DNA of 57,545 bases. Origin: Candidatus Didemnitutus sp. (GTDB lineage Bacteria > Verrucomicrobiota > Verrucomicrobiia > Opitutales > Opitutaceae). The stretch covers positions 1 to 57,545 of the forward strand of contig JAMPXH010000011.1 of the NCBI GenBank assembly GCA_023701285.1, in the 5' to 3' direction. Below are positions 8,603 through 18,081 of this stretch, piece by piece. The notes beneath the pieces are model-generated. The model saw only the letters and a program-made list of their open reading frames with translations, was not told the origin of the DNA and did no database searches. Every line of letters begins with the position of its first letter. Within the stretch, counting starts at the first letter, position 1. The position numbers and the translations under genes are program-made.

Positions 8603-9295
8603 TTACTCGTCCCGCCGGCCACCCAAGAGGAGCAGCAGGATGTGGAGCAAGCTGCCGAGCGACGCGACGAAGGCAGCGACGTAGGTCAGCGCGGCGGCAT
8701 CGAGCGTCTCATGGACACGCGGCATCTCATCGCGCTCGACGATGCCGAGGTTGACAAGTTGCAGCTTGGCGCGACGGCTCGCATCGAACTCCACCGGCAG
8801 CGTCACCAGTTGGAACAAGCAGATGACGGCCAGCGCGACGGCGCCGATCGTGAGGAAGATGCCGCCCAGCCCTTTCGCACCGAGCAGGATGCCGGCGATG
8901 ATGAGGAACTGCGAGGCGCCCGCCGAGATCTGGGTCGCGGGCACGAGGGTCTGACGCAGCTTCATCATGCCGTAGCCGACCTTGTGCTGGATGGCGTGGC
9001 CGGCCTCGTGCGCGGCGACACCGAGCGCGGCGAGGCTGGTGCCGTCGTAATTGTGCTCCGACAGGGCGAGCCGGCGATTGATCGGGTCGTAGTGGTCGGT
9101 GAGCTGGCCTTCCACACGGACGATCTGCACATCACGGACCCCCGCGCTTTGCATCACCGCGGCCGCAGCTTCGCGACCGGTGATGTGTCCGCGCGACGGA
9201 ATCCGCACGTTCTTGTTGTAGGCGCTCGTCACGCGCATCTGCGCGTAGAGGCCGAAGAGCATGGGGACGATGATGAGGATGATCCAGATGAACAT
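8603..9295 (-). CDS. YugP-type membrane zinc metallopeptidase
   Basis: This 230-aa integral membrane protein belongs to the neutral zinc metallopeptidase family typified by Bacillus YugP (Pfam Zn_peptidase_2). An N-terminal helix (about 2-20) precedes a domain containing the zinc-binding AAHEAGHAIQ motif (His96, Glu97, His100). Two or three further helices follow (about 120-165 and 200-222). A third ligand is expected in the EFDASRRA segment. Length and layout match the family. Its substrate is not established. It is transcribed in the same direction as the TonB receptor upstream, with 93 bp between them. Confidence 0.9.
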   Translation of the reverse strand: MFIWIILIIVPMLFGLYAQMRVTSAYNKNVRIPSRGHITGREAAAAVMQSAGVRDVQIVRVEGQLTDHYDPINRRLALSEHNYDGTSLAALGVAAHEAGHAIQHKVGYGMMKLRQTLVPATQISAGASQFLIIAGILLGAKGLGGIFLTIGAVALAVICLFQLVTLPVEFDASRRAKLQLVNLGIVERDEMPRVHETLDAAALTYVAAFVASLGSLLHILLLLLGGRRDE

Positions 9296-9388
9296 GGGAG
9301 GAATAAACAGCGCGAAACATTGGCGACCGGGAAGGATTTTCCAGTGAAATCGGCCGCACTGGAAAGCGGTGGCGCGCTTGTAATTCGG

Positions 9389-11230
9389 TCACCAGCGATG
9401 GGACACGCCGCCGCTGATTTGCCGCCGCGAGGCGGGCACCGACGGGACTTCCTGGAAGTCGTCGTCCCAGACGTTGTCGACCAGCAGCGAAAATTCCCAG
9501 CCGCGCAGACGCGGCGGCAGGTAATAGATGCCCCAGTTCGAAAGCAGCGCTTCGTCACCGGTCGTGCGCAGGACGTTCCGCTCCTGGGTGCGCACCTCGT
9601 TGTCGAAACGCAGCTCCACGCCGAGGCCCAGCCGCCACGTGAACGCCGCGGTCAGACGGTGGCGGGGAAAGTTGAGGGCATAGTAACTGCCGGTGACGGA
9701 GGCGTCGAAGTCCGTGCGCTTGCGCAGCCATTGGTAGCCCGCCACCGCGTCGAATCGCGCAGAGCGGTAGGCGACGACGACTTCGAGGCCGTAGGTGTCG
9801 AGATCGAGCGCCGTGGCCGTGCGCACGCCGGGAAAAGTCCAGTCGACCAGATCGTCGTCGCGACGATGGAACGCCGCCGCCTCGACCTGCCAGGCCCCGC
9901 GGGACAGGGACGCGCCGAGTTCGAGGTTGTGGCTGCGTGTCGCTCCGAGATCGCGATTGCCGCGGAAGAGTCCGGCAGCCGGATTGGAATTGAGCGCGGT
10001 GTAAGTCGGAAACTGCGCCGCCTGCGCATATTCAAGATAGACACGCCGTCCGTGCCCGGCGCGCTCGATACCGACGATCGGCGAGAGGACTGCCCCGTGG
10101 CGGTTCGAGTCGTCGTAGTTCGCCCCGGCGCGGAGCGTCAGCGTGTCGCCGTGCGCCAGCGGCCGGCTCCACTCGGGCACGAAGGAGAGCTTCCAATTCG
10201 AGCGTCCGGAAAAGCGGCCGTAAGTCAGCGCCGTCGAATCGATATCATCCGTGCTCACATCGGCGCCGTAGCGCACCGCCGCCGCGCCGAGCGCCACGCG
10301 CCCCGCCACCGACGCACCGTAAACCCAGGTCGTGTGCTCGAACAGCGTGTTCGGCGCGAAGCGGTTGAACTCGTAGTCGTCGCGATGACGCCGGTGGTAG
10401 GCGCCGAGTTCCAATTCGTTGCCCTGCGCATCGCGCCAGACGTGATTGAGCGCGACGAGGATGGTTTCCAAATCCTCCGATTCACGAAAACCGGCAAACG
10501 GGGTGTAGAGGTTGGGCCAGCCGAAAAACTTCGTCTGGTAGCCGGCAAACACATCGGTCTGGGACAACGCGCCACGCACTTGCAAGCGCACCGCCGCGCG
10601 GCGGAAATCGTGATCGCCGAAGTCGACCGTGCCATCGGACTCCGAGCGAGAGAGATCGACATCGACACCGAGCGTGCGCTCGCCCGCCGACAGTTCACGC
10701 GCCGTGGCGAGGTAGACAGACTGACGGTTGAAACGGTTCTGCCCCGCTCCCACGGACACGAATCCACCCGGCGCGATTGGACGCCAAGCGTAGGCGACCG
10801 TGCCAACGCTGGCGTTGAAGCCCCGGATCGCATTCTGCGCCCCGGTCAGAACCTGCACGGGCCCCAGCATGCGTGGCGGAACCGGAATCTCGGCGAAATA
10901 GTGCCCGGTCTGCGGATCGCCCAAGGCCAGCGCTCCGAGCCGGAACCCGGTGTTCTCGAAGATGCCGCCCCGGATCGCGATATCGGCCTGCGCTTCGGCC
11001 AGGTTGCGGCCCTGCACGTCGACACGCGGCTCGAAACGCAGCGCCGACACCGGCATGTCCATCGTGGCCGATGGCTCCTGATTGGCGATGCGCTCCGAAC
11101 GCACGGGAAACTCCGGCAGCTCAAGCGGCGCGTCCGAGTCCGCCATCTGCGCTTGGGCCGCCAAGGCGAGCAGGCACCCCACTCCCGCTCCGACCAGCGT
11201 CCGCGTCCGCGAACGTCGGCGATGCATCAT
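9389..11230 (-). CDS. TonB-dependent outer-membrane receptor
   Basis: This 613-aa outer-membrane receptor has a signal peptide MMHRRRSRTRTL...LALAAQAQ (about 1-28). A short plug domain (about 40-150) follows with ADIAIRGGIFENTGFRLG and a GPVQVLTGAQNAIRGF segment equivalent to the conserved plug 'VEVLRGPASALYG' motif. The rest is an aromatic-rich beta-barrel that ends in a C-terminal aromatic residue (SHRW). The size fits BtuB/FepA-like receptors, not the very large SusC type. The ATG at 11230 is favoured because it gives a clean signal peptide; an in-frame ATG at 11260 would add ten residues. The ligand is unknown. A ferredoxin gene lies just upstream on the same strand, separated by a terminator. 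Confidence 0.9.
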   Translation of the reverse strand: MMHRRRSRTRTLVGAGVGCLLALAAQAQMADSDAPLELPEFPVRSERIANQEPSATMDMPVSALRFEPRVDVQGRNLAEAQADIAIRGGIFENTGFRLGALALGDPQTGHYFAEIPVPPRMLGPVQVLTGAQNAIRGFNASVGTVAYAWRPIAPGGFVSVGAGQNRFNRQSVYLATARELSAGERTLGVDVDLSRSESDGTVDFGDHDFRRAAVRLQVRGALSQTDVFAGYQTKFFGWPNLYTPFAGFRESEDLETILVALNHVWRDAQGNELELGAYHRRHRDDYEFNRFAPNTLFEHTTWVYGASVAGRVALGAAAVRYGADVSTDDIDSTALTYGRFSGRSNWKLSFVPEWSRPLAHGDTLTLRAGANYDDSNRHGAVLSPIVGIERAGHGRRVYLEYAQAAQFPTYTALNSNPAAGLFRGNRDLGATRSHNLELGASLSRGAWQVEAAAFHRRDDDLVDWTFPGVRTATALDLDTYGLEVVVAYRSARFDAVAGYQWLRKRTDFDASVTGSYYALNFPRHRLTAAFTWRLGLGVELRFDNEVRTQERNVLRTTGDEALLSNWGIYYLPPRLRGWEFSLLVDNVWDDDFQEVPSVPASRRQISGGVSHRW

Positions 11231-11262
11231 GTTAATTTTGATTTTATGAAGCTTAACCATAC

Positions 11263-11299
11263 GGGTAAAACAAAGCCGCCGAGTATGAATCCGGCGGCT
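11263..11299 (-). terminator. Intrinsic terminator after the ferredoxin gene
   Basis: Minus-strand hairpin AGCCGCCG...CGGCGGCT (8-bp stem, 11299-11292 with 11281-11274) is followed by TTGTTTTACC. It starts 10 bp past the ferredoxin stop and sits immediately before the TonB receptor start, so the two genes are probably separate transcription units. Confidence 0.75.
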
Positions 11300-11309
11300 G
11301 CTGCGGGTC

Positions 11310-11546
11310 TTATTCCTCGCCGTCGTTGCCGATGGCCTCGACGGGGCAGCCTTCCAAGGCCTCCATGCAAAGGGCCGCTTCTTCTTCGGTCGTCGGCTGT
11401 TTGTGGACGAACGAGTAGCCGCCTTCGTCGTGGCGGGTGAAGAAATTGGGCGCCGTCTCACGGCAGAGATCGCAGTCGATGCATTGCTGATCGACGTAGA
11501 ATTTACCCGCCGCGTTATCCTTCCACTTTTCTGCTTTGTTGGCCAT
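11310..11546 (-). CDS. Small [4Fe-4S] ferredoxin
   Basis: This 78-aa soluble electron carrier has a single cluster motif. The ligands are Cys22, Cys25 and Cys28 in QCIDCDLC and Cys67 in GCPVEAI. A fifth cysteine, Cys60, lies on the helix before the last ligand, where some single-cluster ferredoxins carry a disulfide or semi-conserved Cys. The acidic C-terminus (NDGEE) is typical. The ATG at 11546 gives MANKAEKWKDNA and the usual length; the open frame extends further but without family similarity. The partner is unknown, though the CysJ-like reductase at 26636 and the hydrogenase are redox enzymes in the same window. Confidence 0.92.
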   Translation of the reverse strand: MANKAEKWKDNAAGKFYVDQQCIDCDLCRETAPNFFTRHDEGGYSFVHKQPTTEEEAALCMEALEGCPVEAIGNDGEE

Positions 11547-11674
11547 TTCGGGCGATTCAACGCCAATCGCTTCCTCTGTCAAGCGGACCAATGGCGTCTG
11601 ACGCACTCCGCTGCCGCGGCCGCGGAGCCAAGCGGGGCTTGTATTTGCAATCGGGGCACATAACTTCCGCCCCG

Positions 11675-12559
11675 ATGCTGTCCGACCGATCTTACATGCG
11701 CTCCGATTACCCGCAGGAGACGACATCGGTGCTGACTTGGATCCTGTCGGCCACGCTGGCGGGCGCCGCCCTGCAGTTTGCGTTCGGACAATTGGGCTTC
11801 CGGAGCTTCGACGCGCTGTTCGCCCTGTCGTTGGACGGTTTGCGGCACTTCAAGGTGTGGACGCTGGCGAGCTACGTGTTGCTCCACGGCGACCTGCTGC
11901 ACCTGTTGTTCAATGCTCTCGGCATTTTCCTCATCGGTCGAGAGGTCGCTCCGCTGCTCGGCACCACGCGTTTCCTCCAATTCTACCTCGCCGCCGCCGT
12001 GTTGGGCGGCGTGCTCTGGCTGGGCGTCAGCGCCTTGGGAGGCGGAGGCGTCCTGGTGGGGGCGTCCGCCTGCGTGGTGGGCATGCTGGTCTTCTTCGCG
12101 TTGGTCTATCCCGAGCGCGAGGTCACCTTTCTCGTTTTCTTCGTCCTGCCCGTCACACTGAAGCCGAAGATCCTCGCGTGGGGCCTGCTCGTCTTCGAAC
12201 TGCTCGGCTTGCTCTTCAGCGAATTGCCCGACGCGCTGTTCCCCACGGCCATCGCGCACTCCGCCCACCTCGGCGGCATGCTGGCCGCCTGGGTCTATTT
12301 CCGTTTCTTCTACGCCGCCGCAGGCTGGGACCGGGCCTCGCAGCCGAGGATCGAGTTCGCCACGTGGTTCCGTCGGCGGTCACCCGCACCGGAAGCCCCG
12401 CCCAAGATCGAGACCAAGACCGAGACGCCGGCCCGCCGGGACCTGCGCGCGGAAGTCGATCGCATCCTCGATAAGATAAATTCGCACGGCTTCGGCGCTC
12501 TTACTGAGGATGAAAAACGCATCCTGGACGACGCCAAGGACATGCTCAGCCGCCGCTGA
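11675..12559 (+). CDS. Rhomboid-family intramembrane serine protease
   Basis: This 294-aa protein has six predicted membrane helices in its first 210 residues. The rhomboid core is visible: HGDLLHLLFNALGIFLIG (71-88) on the helix forming the oxyanion site, the catalytic Ser131 in GASAC (the usual GxSG is here GASA) and His198 in HSAHLGG. A hydrophilic tail (211-294) ends in a short helical module, FGALTEDEKRILDDAKDML, like the small C-terminal domain found on rhomboids of Bacteroidota and Verrucomicrobiota. The ATG at 11675 is preferred; another in-frame ATG lies at 11696. It is divergent from the ferredoxin gene. Substrates are unknown. Confidence 0.9.
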   Translation: MLSDRSYMRSDYPQETTSVLTWILSATLAGAALQFAFGQLGFRSFDALFALSLDGLRHFKVWTLASYVLLHGDLLHLLFNALGIFLIGREVAPLLGTTRFLQFYLAAAVLGGVLWLGVSALGGGGVLVGASACVVGMLVFFALVYPEREVTFLVFFVLPVTLKPKILAWGLLVFELLGLLFSELPDALFPTAIAHSAHLGGMLAAWVYFRFFYAAAGWDRASQPRIEFATWFRRRSPAPEAPPKIETKTETPARRDLRAEVDRILDKINSHGFGALTEDEKRILDDAKDMLSRR

Positions 12560-12683
12560 TCCGGTGATCGCCCGCCCTTCCCAACCGCCTGCGGCCCCCT
12601 CCGCTCCCGCCCTTCGTCGCGCGGAACACGCCGCTCGTCGAATTAGGAAACAATCTTCGCTCCTGCGCGACTAATCCCCACCC

Positions 12684-14879
12684 ATGCGTCTCCGCCCCCT
12701 TTTCCACGCCCTCTGCGCCCTGGTGCTGCTGCCCTCGGTGTTCGCCAACACCGACCGCAACTTCGCCACGAATCCGCTGATGCAGAACGAGGTCCGCACG
12801 CTCAAGCAGATGCTCGATTACATGCACTTCAACCGCAACGCGGTCGCCAACACCGATTACCCCAAGCTCATCACCGACTACATGGCGCTCCTCGACCCGC
12901 AGCGCCTCTACTTCACCTCGCCCGACGAGCAATCCCTGCGCCGCCTCTACGGTCCGCAACTGGAGAACGACCTCGCCTACCGCGGCAACATCGACGCGGC
13001 CTTCCGGATCTTCGGCCTTTTCGAGGAACGCGTGAAGAACCGCGTGACCTGGGTGCACGAACAACTCGCCAAGGACATCGACCTCACCACCGACGAGACC
13101 TACACCTTCGATCGCAGCAAAGCGGCCTGGCCCGCCAGCCAGCAGGAAGCCGACGAGCTCTGGATGCGCCGCCTCAAGGCCGAGCTCATCAATGAACTCC
13201 TCCGCGACAAATCCGTCGACGAGGCCAAGGCGGTCATGAACCGCCGCTTCGACCGCTACCTCAAGAACACCTCCGAGCTCCAAGCCCCTGAGATCCAGGA
13301 ACGCTTCCTCACCGCGCTCATGCGGCTCTACGATCCGCATTCGGCTTATTTCTCCGCGCCCAGCCTCGAGGACTTCAACGTCGACATCAACCTGAAGCTC
13401 GAAGGCATCGGTGCCGTCCTCAGCGTCAACGAAGAAGGCGTCTGCAACATCGTCAGCGTCGTCCCCGGCGGCCCCGCCGACCTCACCGGCAAGATCAAAC
13501 CCAACGACCAGATCCTCGCCGTTCAGCAAGCCGGCAGCGAACCCATCGACGTCGTCGGCATGCGCCTCCGCCAAGTCGTCCAACTGGTCCGCGGCGTCAA
13601 AGGCACGCAGGTCACGCTCACCATCGTCCCCGCCAAGGCGACCGACAAATCCAAGACCGAGCTCGTCACCGTCACCCGCGACGTCATCAAGATCAACCAA
13701 GCCCGCGCCAGCGCCAGCATCTACGAAGTCCCCGACAGCGACGGCAAGATCAGCCCCGTGGGCGTCATCTCGCTGAACTCCTTCTACGGCGGCATGAATC
13801 CCGGCGACACCGACGACACCGCCACGGCCTCCCGCGACGTCGCCGAGCTGATCGCGAAACTGAAGCAGGAAAACATCGCCGCCCTCGTCATCGACCTCCG
13901 CCGCAACGGCGGCGGCCTCCTCTCCGAGGCGATCAACCTCACCGGCCTCTTCATCGACCAGGGCCCCGTCGTGCAAGTGCGCGACTCGATGGGCCGCGTC
14001 GCCCTCGGCCGCGACAACAACCGCTCCATCCTCTACGACGGCCCGCTCGCCGTGCTCACCTCCCGCTTCAGCGCCTCCGCCTCCGAGATCTTCGCCGGCG
14101 CACTCCAGAACTACGGCCGCGCCGTCGTCATCGGCGACAGCTCCACCTACGGCAAGGGCACCGTGCAATCCATCTACGAGATGCAGAACTACATGCCCCG
14201 CATGTCGAGCGACTACGGCAAGCCCGGCGCCGCCAAGCTCACCATCCAGAAATACTACCTCCCCAACGGCGCCTCGACCCAGAAGCGCGGCGTCGTGCCC
14301 GACATCGCCCTCCCTTCCATCGACGACTTCCTCGACATCGGCGAGGCCCGCGAACCCAACGCGCTCGTGTGGGACGAGATCAACTCCACGCCCTTCGAGG
14401 GCAAACCGCTCAACCAAGCCTTCGTCGCCCCGCTCCTCAGCGCCAGTCAGCAGCGCCAGCAATCGCTGGACGAATTCGCCCTGCTCAAGCGCAACATCGA
14501 CTGGTTCCGGATCAAGACCGAGCAGAAGACCGTCTCCCTCAACCTCGAGCTGCGCCGCAGCGAGAAGACGACCAACGAGGCGCAGTCCAAGGAGTTCGAA
14601 TCCGCCTATGCCGCCATGGCGAAGACCGATTTCCCCAAACGCGAGATCAAGCTCGACGCCGTCCTCGCCGAGAAGGAACCGCCCGCCCCCGAGCCCGATC
14701 CCGCCGCCGCGGAGGGTGACACCGACGCGGTCGATCCCGCCGCCGCCGCGAAATTCGACGTTCATCTGCGCGAAACCTTGCGCGTCGTGTCCGACGCAGT
14801 GCGCCTCTCCGACGACCCGGTCTGGGCCAAGCGCAGCAGCACGCCGACCTTCGTGATGCCCGGCCTACGCCGTGGCTAG
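12684..14879 (+). CDS. prc: Tail-specific carboxy-terminal processing protease (Prc type)
   Basis: This 731-aa periplasmic S41 peptidase starts with a signal peptide (about 1-21, MRLRPLFHALCALVLLPSVFA). An N-terminal helical domain (about 25-225) is followed by a PDZ domain (about 235-330) with GIGAVLSVNEEG. The catalytic core has the Ser in SRFSASASE (about Ser465) and the Lys in STYGKGTVQ (about Lys491). A C-terminal helical domain (DUF3340-like, about 540-731) completes the long Prc/Tsp form. It trims C-termini and helps control peptidoglycan hydrolases in other Gram-negatives. The last 15 nt overlap the 3' end of prmC on the other strand. The 124-bp upstream gap shows no strong promoter or hairpin. 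Confidence 0.95.
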   Translation: MRLRPLFHALCALVLLPSVFANTDRNFATNPLMQNEVRTLKQMLDYMHFNRNAVANTDYPKLITDYMALLDPQRLYFTSPDEQSLRRLYGPQLENDLAYRGNIDAAFRIFGLFEERVKNRVTWVHEQLAKDIDLTTDETYTFDRSKAAWPASQQEADELWMRRLKAELINELLRDKSVDEAKAVMNRRFDRYLKNTSELQAPEIQERFLTALMRLYDPHSAYFSAPSLEDFNVDINLKLEGIGAVLSVNEEGVCNIVSVVPGGPADLTGKIKPNDQILAVQQAGSEPIDVVGMRLRQVVQLVRGVKGTQVTLTIVPAKATDKSKTELVTVTRDVIKINQARASASIYEVPDSDGKISPVGVISLNSFYGGMNPGDTDDTATASRDVAELIAKLKQENIAALVIDLRRNGGGLLSEAINLTGLFIDQGPVVQVRDSMGRVALGRDNNRSILYDGPLAVLTSRFSASASEIFAGALQNYGRAVVIGDSSTYGKGTVQSIYEMQNYMPRMSSDYGKPGAAKLTIQKYYLPNGASTQKRGVVPDIALPSIDDFLDIGEAREPNALVWDEINSTPFEGKPLNQAFVAPLLSASQQRQQSLDEFALLKRNIDWFRIKTEQKTVSLNLELRRSEKTTNEAQSKEFESAYAAMAKTDFPKREIKLDAVLAEKEPPAPEPDPAAAEGDTDAVDPAAAAKFDVHLRETLRVVSDAVRLSDDPVWAKRSSTPTFVMPGLRRG

Positions 14880-15710
14880 GATGAACCGGTCGCGGCCGGT
14901 CAGATCCTGTCGCGATTCGATCTGCGCGTAGCCGCAGGACTCCGCCAGCGCCCGCAGGCTCGCGTGCTGGGCGATACCCGTCTCAAGCGCCAGCCAACCG
15001 CCCGGCGCGAGCCGTGCCCGCGCCTGCGCGAGGATGATCTGCAGGGCCTCCGTGCCTTGCTCGCCGGGCGTCAGGGCCGGGTGCGGCTCATACCGTTTCA
15101 CCTCCGGCTCCGCCTCCTCCACTTCGCGCAAAGTCAGGTAAGGCGGATTCGCCACGATCAACCCGAAGGTCTCGCCCGGCGCGACCGCCGAAAACCAATC
15201 GGATTTTCTGAAGTCCACCCGCTCCGCCAAGTCGAGCGCAGTCGCGTTTTCCCGTGCCAGCGCCAGCGCCTCGTCGCTTGCATCGACCGCCACGACCGCC
15301 GCGTCAGGGTAAGCGCGTGCCAAGGCCAGCGCGATCGCGCCCGTGCCGGTGCCGAGATCGAGCACCCGCTCGGGCGGCGTGCTGCAACGTTCCTTGACCA
15401 GCTCCACCAGCAATTCCGTCTCCGGCCGCGGGATCAGCGCGCGCCGGTCGACCTTGAGCGTGAGGCCGGAGAATTCCGCCGTGCCGATGATGTATTGCAG
15501 CGGCTCGCGCTCACTGCGGCGCTTCACGAGCGGCCGGAGCTTCGCCAGTTCCGTCTCCGTCAGCGGGCGCTCGAATTGCAGGTAGAGCTGCATGCGCTTG
15601 AGTCCGAGCGCGTGGCCGATGAGCAGCTCGGTGTTGAGCCGCGGACTCTCCACGCCGTGCTTCGCGAGAAAATCCGTCGTGCGTTTGATGATTTCGAGGA
15701 CGGTCAGCAT
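14865..15710 (-). CDS. prmC: Release factor glutamine methyltransferase
   Basis: This 281-aa SAM-dependent enzyme methylates the glutamine of the GGQ motif in peptide release factors. The N-terminal helical PrmC_N domain (about 1-70) is followed by a Rossmann methyltransferase domain with VLDLGTGTGAIALALA (116-131) for SAM. The diagnostic substrate motif NPPY (188-191) is present. The ATG at 15710 is chosen over a further upstream frame start because it lies 4 bp after the prfA stop and gives the normal length. prfA-prmC is a widely conserved pair encoding the substrate and its modifier. The stop codon lies inside the end of prc on the opposite strand. Confidence 0.97.
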   Translation of the reverse strand: MLTVLEIIKRTTDFLAKHGVESPRLNTELLIGHALGLKRMQLYLQFERPLTETELAKLRPLVKRRSEREPLQYIIGTAEFSGLTLKVDRRALIPRPETELLVELVKERCSTPPERVLDLGTGTGAIALALARAYPDAAVVAVDASDEALALARENATALDLAERVDFRKSDWFSAVAPGETFGLIVANPPYLTLREVEEAEPEVKRYEPHPALTPGEQGTEALQIILAQARARLAPGGWLALETGIAQHASLRALAESCGYAQIESRQDLTGRDRFILATA

Positions 15711-15714
15711 GCGA

Positions 15715-16833
15715 TCAATCCTCGTCTCCCGCGCGCACACGCACCGGCAGCGGGCCGCCGGTGAGCTCCGCGAGCTTCTCCTCGAACTCCGCGCGCTGCA
15801 GCGCCTCGATCAGCGGGTCGAGCGCGCCCTCCATCACCTGCGGCAGGCTGTAGAGCGTCAGGCCGATGCGGTGGTCCGTGACGCGGTTCTGCGGGAAATT
15901 GTAGGTGCGGATGCGCTCGCTGCGGTCGCCGGTGCCGATCTGCGTCTTGCGCTGCGCGGCGTAGCGCGCGCGCTCCTCGTCCTCCTTGAGCTTGAGCAGG
16001 CGCGAACGCAGCACGGCCATCGCGCGGGCCTTGTTCTTGATCTGCGAGCGGTCGTCGGCGCAGAACACGATCAGGCCCGTCGGCCTGTGGATGATGCGCA
16101 CGGCCGAATCGGTCGTGTTCACACCCTGCCCGCCCGGGCCGCTCGCTCGCTGCACGGTGATGTCGAGTTCCTGCGGGTCGATGTGGATGTCGACCTCCTC
16201 GGCCTCGGGCAACACAGCCACGGTCACGGTGGAGGTGTGGATGCGGCCGTTCGCCTCGGTGACCGGGATGCGCTGCACGCGATGCACGCCGCTCTCGTAT
16301 TTGAGACGCTTGTAGACGTCGGTGCCCGTGATGAGGAAGATGACTTCCTTGAACCCGCCGCGGTCCGAGCCGCTCGAGCTCATCGGCTGCACCTTCCAGC
16401 CACGGCCCTCGGCATAGCGCACGAACATCCGGTAAAGCTCCGCGGCAAACAGGCTCGCCTCGTCGCCGCCGGCGCCGGCGCGGATTTCCATGACGGTGTT
16501 GCGCGAGTCCGACGGCTCGGGCGGGATCATCGCACGCAACACCTGTTCGTGCAGCGCGACCCGCCGGGCCTCGAGTTCGGGCAGTTCCAGCTCCGCCAGC
16601 GCGCGCAGATCCGCATCGGCGCGGACGTCCTTCAGCAACGCGCGATGCTCGTCGAGCTCGCGCCCCACCTGCTCATAATCGCGGTAATCATCCACCAACG
16701 CGCGCGTGCGCTGCTGCTCGCGCGTGACATCGGCGGCCCTCCGGGCGTTGGCGTAGAACGACGGCTCCGCCATCTGCGCATCGAGTTCATCGAGGCGGCG
16801 CTGGAAGGGTGCGATGTCGGGCAGTTGGTCCAT
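15715..16833 (-). CDS. prfA: Peptide chain release factor 1
   Basis: This 372-aa class I release factor terminates translation at UAA and UAG. Recognition as RF1, not RF2, rests on the tripeptide motif PVT (190-192, PxT class) in [11 protein letters not shown], together with the absence of an RF2-type SPF. The universal GGQ (234-236) in [10 protein letters not shown] catalyses peptidyl-tRNA hydrolysis and is the substrate for PrmC encoded 4 bp downstream. Length is slightly above the E. coli protein, with a longer N-terminal coiled region. It is divergent from the HAD gene at 16940. Confidence 0.97.
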   Translation of the reverse strand: MDQLPDIAPFQRRLDELDAQMAEPSFYANARRAADVTREQQRTRALVDDYRDYEQVGRELDEHRALLKDVRADADLRALAELELPELEARRVALHEQVLRAMIPPEPSDSRNTVMEIRAGAGGDEASLFAAELYRMFVRYAEGRGWKVQPMSSSGSDRGGFKEVIFLITGTDVYKRLKYESGVHRVQRIPVTEANGRIHTSTVTVAVLPEAEEVDIHIDPQELDITVQRASGPGGQGVNTTDSAVRIIHRPTGLIVFCADDRSQIKNKARAMAVLRSRLLKLKEDEERARYAAQRKTQIGTGDRSERIRTYNFPQNRVTDHRIGLTLYSLPQVMEGALDPLIEALQRAEFEEKLAELTGGPLPVRVRAGDED

Positions 16834-16939
16834 GCGGGGGCACGGCGGAGGAAATTGCGAATTGCGTAAGCCGCGGCGAGCAGCTTGGTTCGACAGCCAA
16901 TCAGGGCCGGCTCCGGCCGCCTAGTAAAACTTTTCCGCG

Positions 16940-17956
16940 ATGGCTTCTCCGCTCTTCACGCAAAACATCATCGCCTGCATCTGGGACTTCGACAAGACGC
17001 TTATTCCCGCCTACATGCAGGCGCCGCTTTTCCGGCGGTTCGGCGTCGACGAGGCGACCTTCTGGGCCGAGACCAACGCACTGGCCGAGCACTACCGCCG
17101 CCGCGGCTACCACATCTCGCCCGAGATCAGCTACCTCAACCACCTGCTCACGCACGTCCTCGCCGGGCCGATGGCCGGGCTGAACAACAAGATCCTGCGC
17201 GAGTGCGGTGCGGAGATAAAATTCTACCCGGGTCTGCCGGAGTTTTTCCAAAGTTCGCGCCAGTGGGTGAAGTCCAGGCCCGAGTTCGCGAAGCACGAGA
17301 TCGTGCTCGAGCATTACATCGTCAGCACCGGTCTGGCGGAAATGATCCGCGGCAGCGCCATCGCGCCCTACGTCGACGGCATCTGGGCCTGCGAATTCAT
17401 CGAGAACCCGCTCCGCCCCGGCTTCCTCCGGCAAAAGGAATTCCCGTTGGAGGCCGCCGCCGAGATCGCGCAGATCGGCATGATGATCGACAACACCACG
17501 AAGACGCGCGCCATCTTCGAGATCAACAAGGGCACGAACCGCAACGCCGCCATCGACGTCAATGCCAAGGTCACCCCGGAGGACCGCCGCATCCCGCTCC
17601 AGAACATGATCTACATCGCGGACGGCCCGAGCGACATCCCGAGTTTCTCCGTGGTGAAGAAAGGCGGCGGCAAGACCTACGGCGTCTACAATCCCGCCGT
17701 GCGCGCCGAATTCGAGCAGAACGACCGCCTGCGCCACACCGGCCGCATCGATCATTACGGCCCCGCCGACTACACCGAGACCAGCCCGACCACGCATTGG
17801 CTGCACCTGCAGATCGAGAAGATGTGCGAGCGCGTCGTCGCCGACCGCGAGTCCGCCGTGGCGCAACGCGTCACGCGCCCGCCGCGTCACCTGAATTCCG
17901 AGGACGACGCCCGCAAGGCGGCCAAATCGCCGAAGCAGACGAGCTTCCTCGAGTAA
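16940..17956 (+). CDS. HAD-superfamily hydrolase
   Basis: This 338-aa cytoplasmic protein has the HAD nucleophile motif WDFDKTL with Asp16 (nucleophile) and Asp18, and a C-terminal motif IADGPSDIPSF, the acidic motif IV. A large helical cap spans about 25-130. Spacing and the DGPSD motif fit a phosphatase of the haloacid dehalogenase type; the substrate cannot be told from sequence. The C-terminal 40 residues are charged and probably disordered. No operon partner is evident: the upstream gene is divergent, and the downstream gene converges across a strong hairpin. Confidence 0.85.
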   Translation: MASPLFTQNIIACIWDFDKTLIPAYMQAPLFRRFGVDEATFWAETNALAEHYRRRGYHISPEISYLNHLLTHVLAGPMAGLNNKILRECGAEIKFYPGLPEFFQSSRQWVKSRPEFAKHEIVLEHYIVSTGLAEMIRGSAIAPYVDGIWACEFIENPLRPGFLRQKEFPLEAAAEIAQIGMMIDNTTKTRAIFEINKGTNRNAAIDVNAKVTPEDRRIPLQNMIYIADGPSDIPSFSVVKKGGGKTYGVYNPAVRAEFEQNDRLRHTGRIDHYGPADYTETSPTTHWLHLQIEKMCERVVADRESAVAQRVTRPPRHLNSEDDARKAAKSPKQTSFLE

Positions 17957-18010
17957 GCGCCCGCACTTGCGGTGACGCGGTGCGCCGCGACCGCCGGGTC
18001 GCCCCGGCTT

Positions 18011-18044
18011 AAAAAGGAGCGCCGTCCCCACCCGGAGACGGCGC
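18011..18044 (-). terminator. Hairpin between convergent genes
   Basis: The stem GCGCCGTC (18019-18026) pairs perfectly with GACGGCGC (18037-18044). On the minus strand it is followed by TCCTTTTTAAG, a good intrinsic terminator for the lysozyme-like gene ending at 18082. On the plus strand only CCTTAC follows, so it may stop the HAD transcript weakly. Confidence 0.75.
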
Positions 18045-18081
18045 CCTTACTATGGCCTAAGAAAAGTGATGATTCAGACGC

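Noticed and set aside
11231-11309. Possible cobalamin riboswitch before the TonB receptor
   Set aside because: The gap of about 80 bp is largely filled by the ferredoxin terminator, and no B12-box-like sequence is visible.
12546-14765. 739-codon minus-strand frame opposite prc
   Set aside because: It is a shadow of the prc codon bias (Gly/Val/Asp/Glu-rich, no motif); prc has full domain support on the other strand.
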